From Mermis nigrescens (taxonomy: Eukaryota; Nematoda; Enoplea; Mermithida; Mermithidae), in the NCBI GenBank assembly GCA_036768485.1, contig JAVLUZ010000617.1, forward strand, positions 434,001-498,000: a stretch of 64,000 nt of DNA, read 5' to 3'. Within the stretch, counting starts at the first letter, position 1; every line of letters starts with the position of its first letter. The notes beneath the pieces are model-generated. The model did no database searches. It was given only the letters and a program-made list of their open reading frames with translations, and had not been told where the DNA came from. The position numbers were made by a program, and so were the translations under genes. This document shows positions 63,808-64,000 of the stretch, piece after piece.

Positions 63808-64000
63808 GGGGTGAAGGGGGTATTGCCCCCTTAAAGTCCAAGACTCAAGTCACTAACAGACTATATTTGGTGAAAACCTTTTGAATTTGTTGAGCTTAGT
63901 TTCTACTATGGAAAAAGTGCACTTAATTATTAGAATTTCATGAAGTGATACAGTATTTTGGAATAAAAGCAATAGTAAATAGACAAACTATTTCTATAAA

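Overview
The window is animal nuclear DNA, most likely from an invertebrate. It holds split genes with GT-AG introns, very large repeat-filled introns, many classes of DNA transposon, one LINE, and a mitochondrial RNA-processing gene with an animal-type domain order. I cannot name the species.

Layout. Bases 1-968 carry a frameshifted Merlin (IS1595-like) transposase, followed by palindromes. Bases 1.3-10.7 kb are mostly unreadable repeat-type DNA. They also hold two sets of gene remnants: the C-terminus of methylthioribose-1-phosphate isomerase (minus strand, about 5.1 kb), and three exon-like blocks read as SH3, split-PH and Y-box parts of a phospholipase C-gamma gene (plus strand, 7.5-10.7 kb). 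Bases 10807-20402 are a complete Polinton/Maverick (adintovirus-like) element with long terminal inverted repeats. From 24182 to 48894 a ten-exon PNPT1 gene (mitochondrial polynucleotide phosphorylase) can be assembled with a continuous frame; its introns are packed with nested hAT-type elements, many with exact 8-bp target duplications. From 53.7 to 61.1 kb on the minus strand lie four exons of a GRTP1-like TBC-domain (Rab GAP) gene. A 5'-truncated, frameshifted RTE/BovB-like LINE lies at 61.3-63.35 kb.

The Polinton is the main point of interest. Its morphogenesis set is intact: packaging ATPase, adenain-like protease, double jelly-roll major capsid protein, minor capsid protein and two small core/minor-virion-like proteins, plus a chromodomain integrase. 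The usual polymerase gene has shrunk to its N-terminal domain, with no exonuclease or polymerase domain left, so the element is only 9.6 kb. It also encodes a 172-residue protein made of two TBP repeats, i.e. a TATA-binding protein. The octamer TATAAATA occurs 32-45 bases upstream of nine of its twelve start codons, on both strands, including facing copies between the TBP gene and the ATPase gene. A self-encoded TBP plus a uniform TATA box in front of most genes suggests a self-contained early transcription system. I know of no described Polinton with this arrangement.

The two ends of the Polinton do not share a target duplication. The left side lies in the intron after the last PLC-gamma-like exon; the right side begins inside a truncated hAT-type MITE whose other half is absent. 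The element may therefore mark a recombination (or assembly) junction between two loci.
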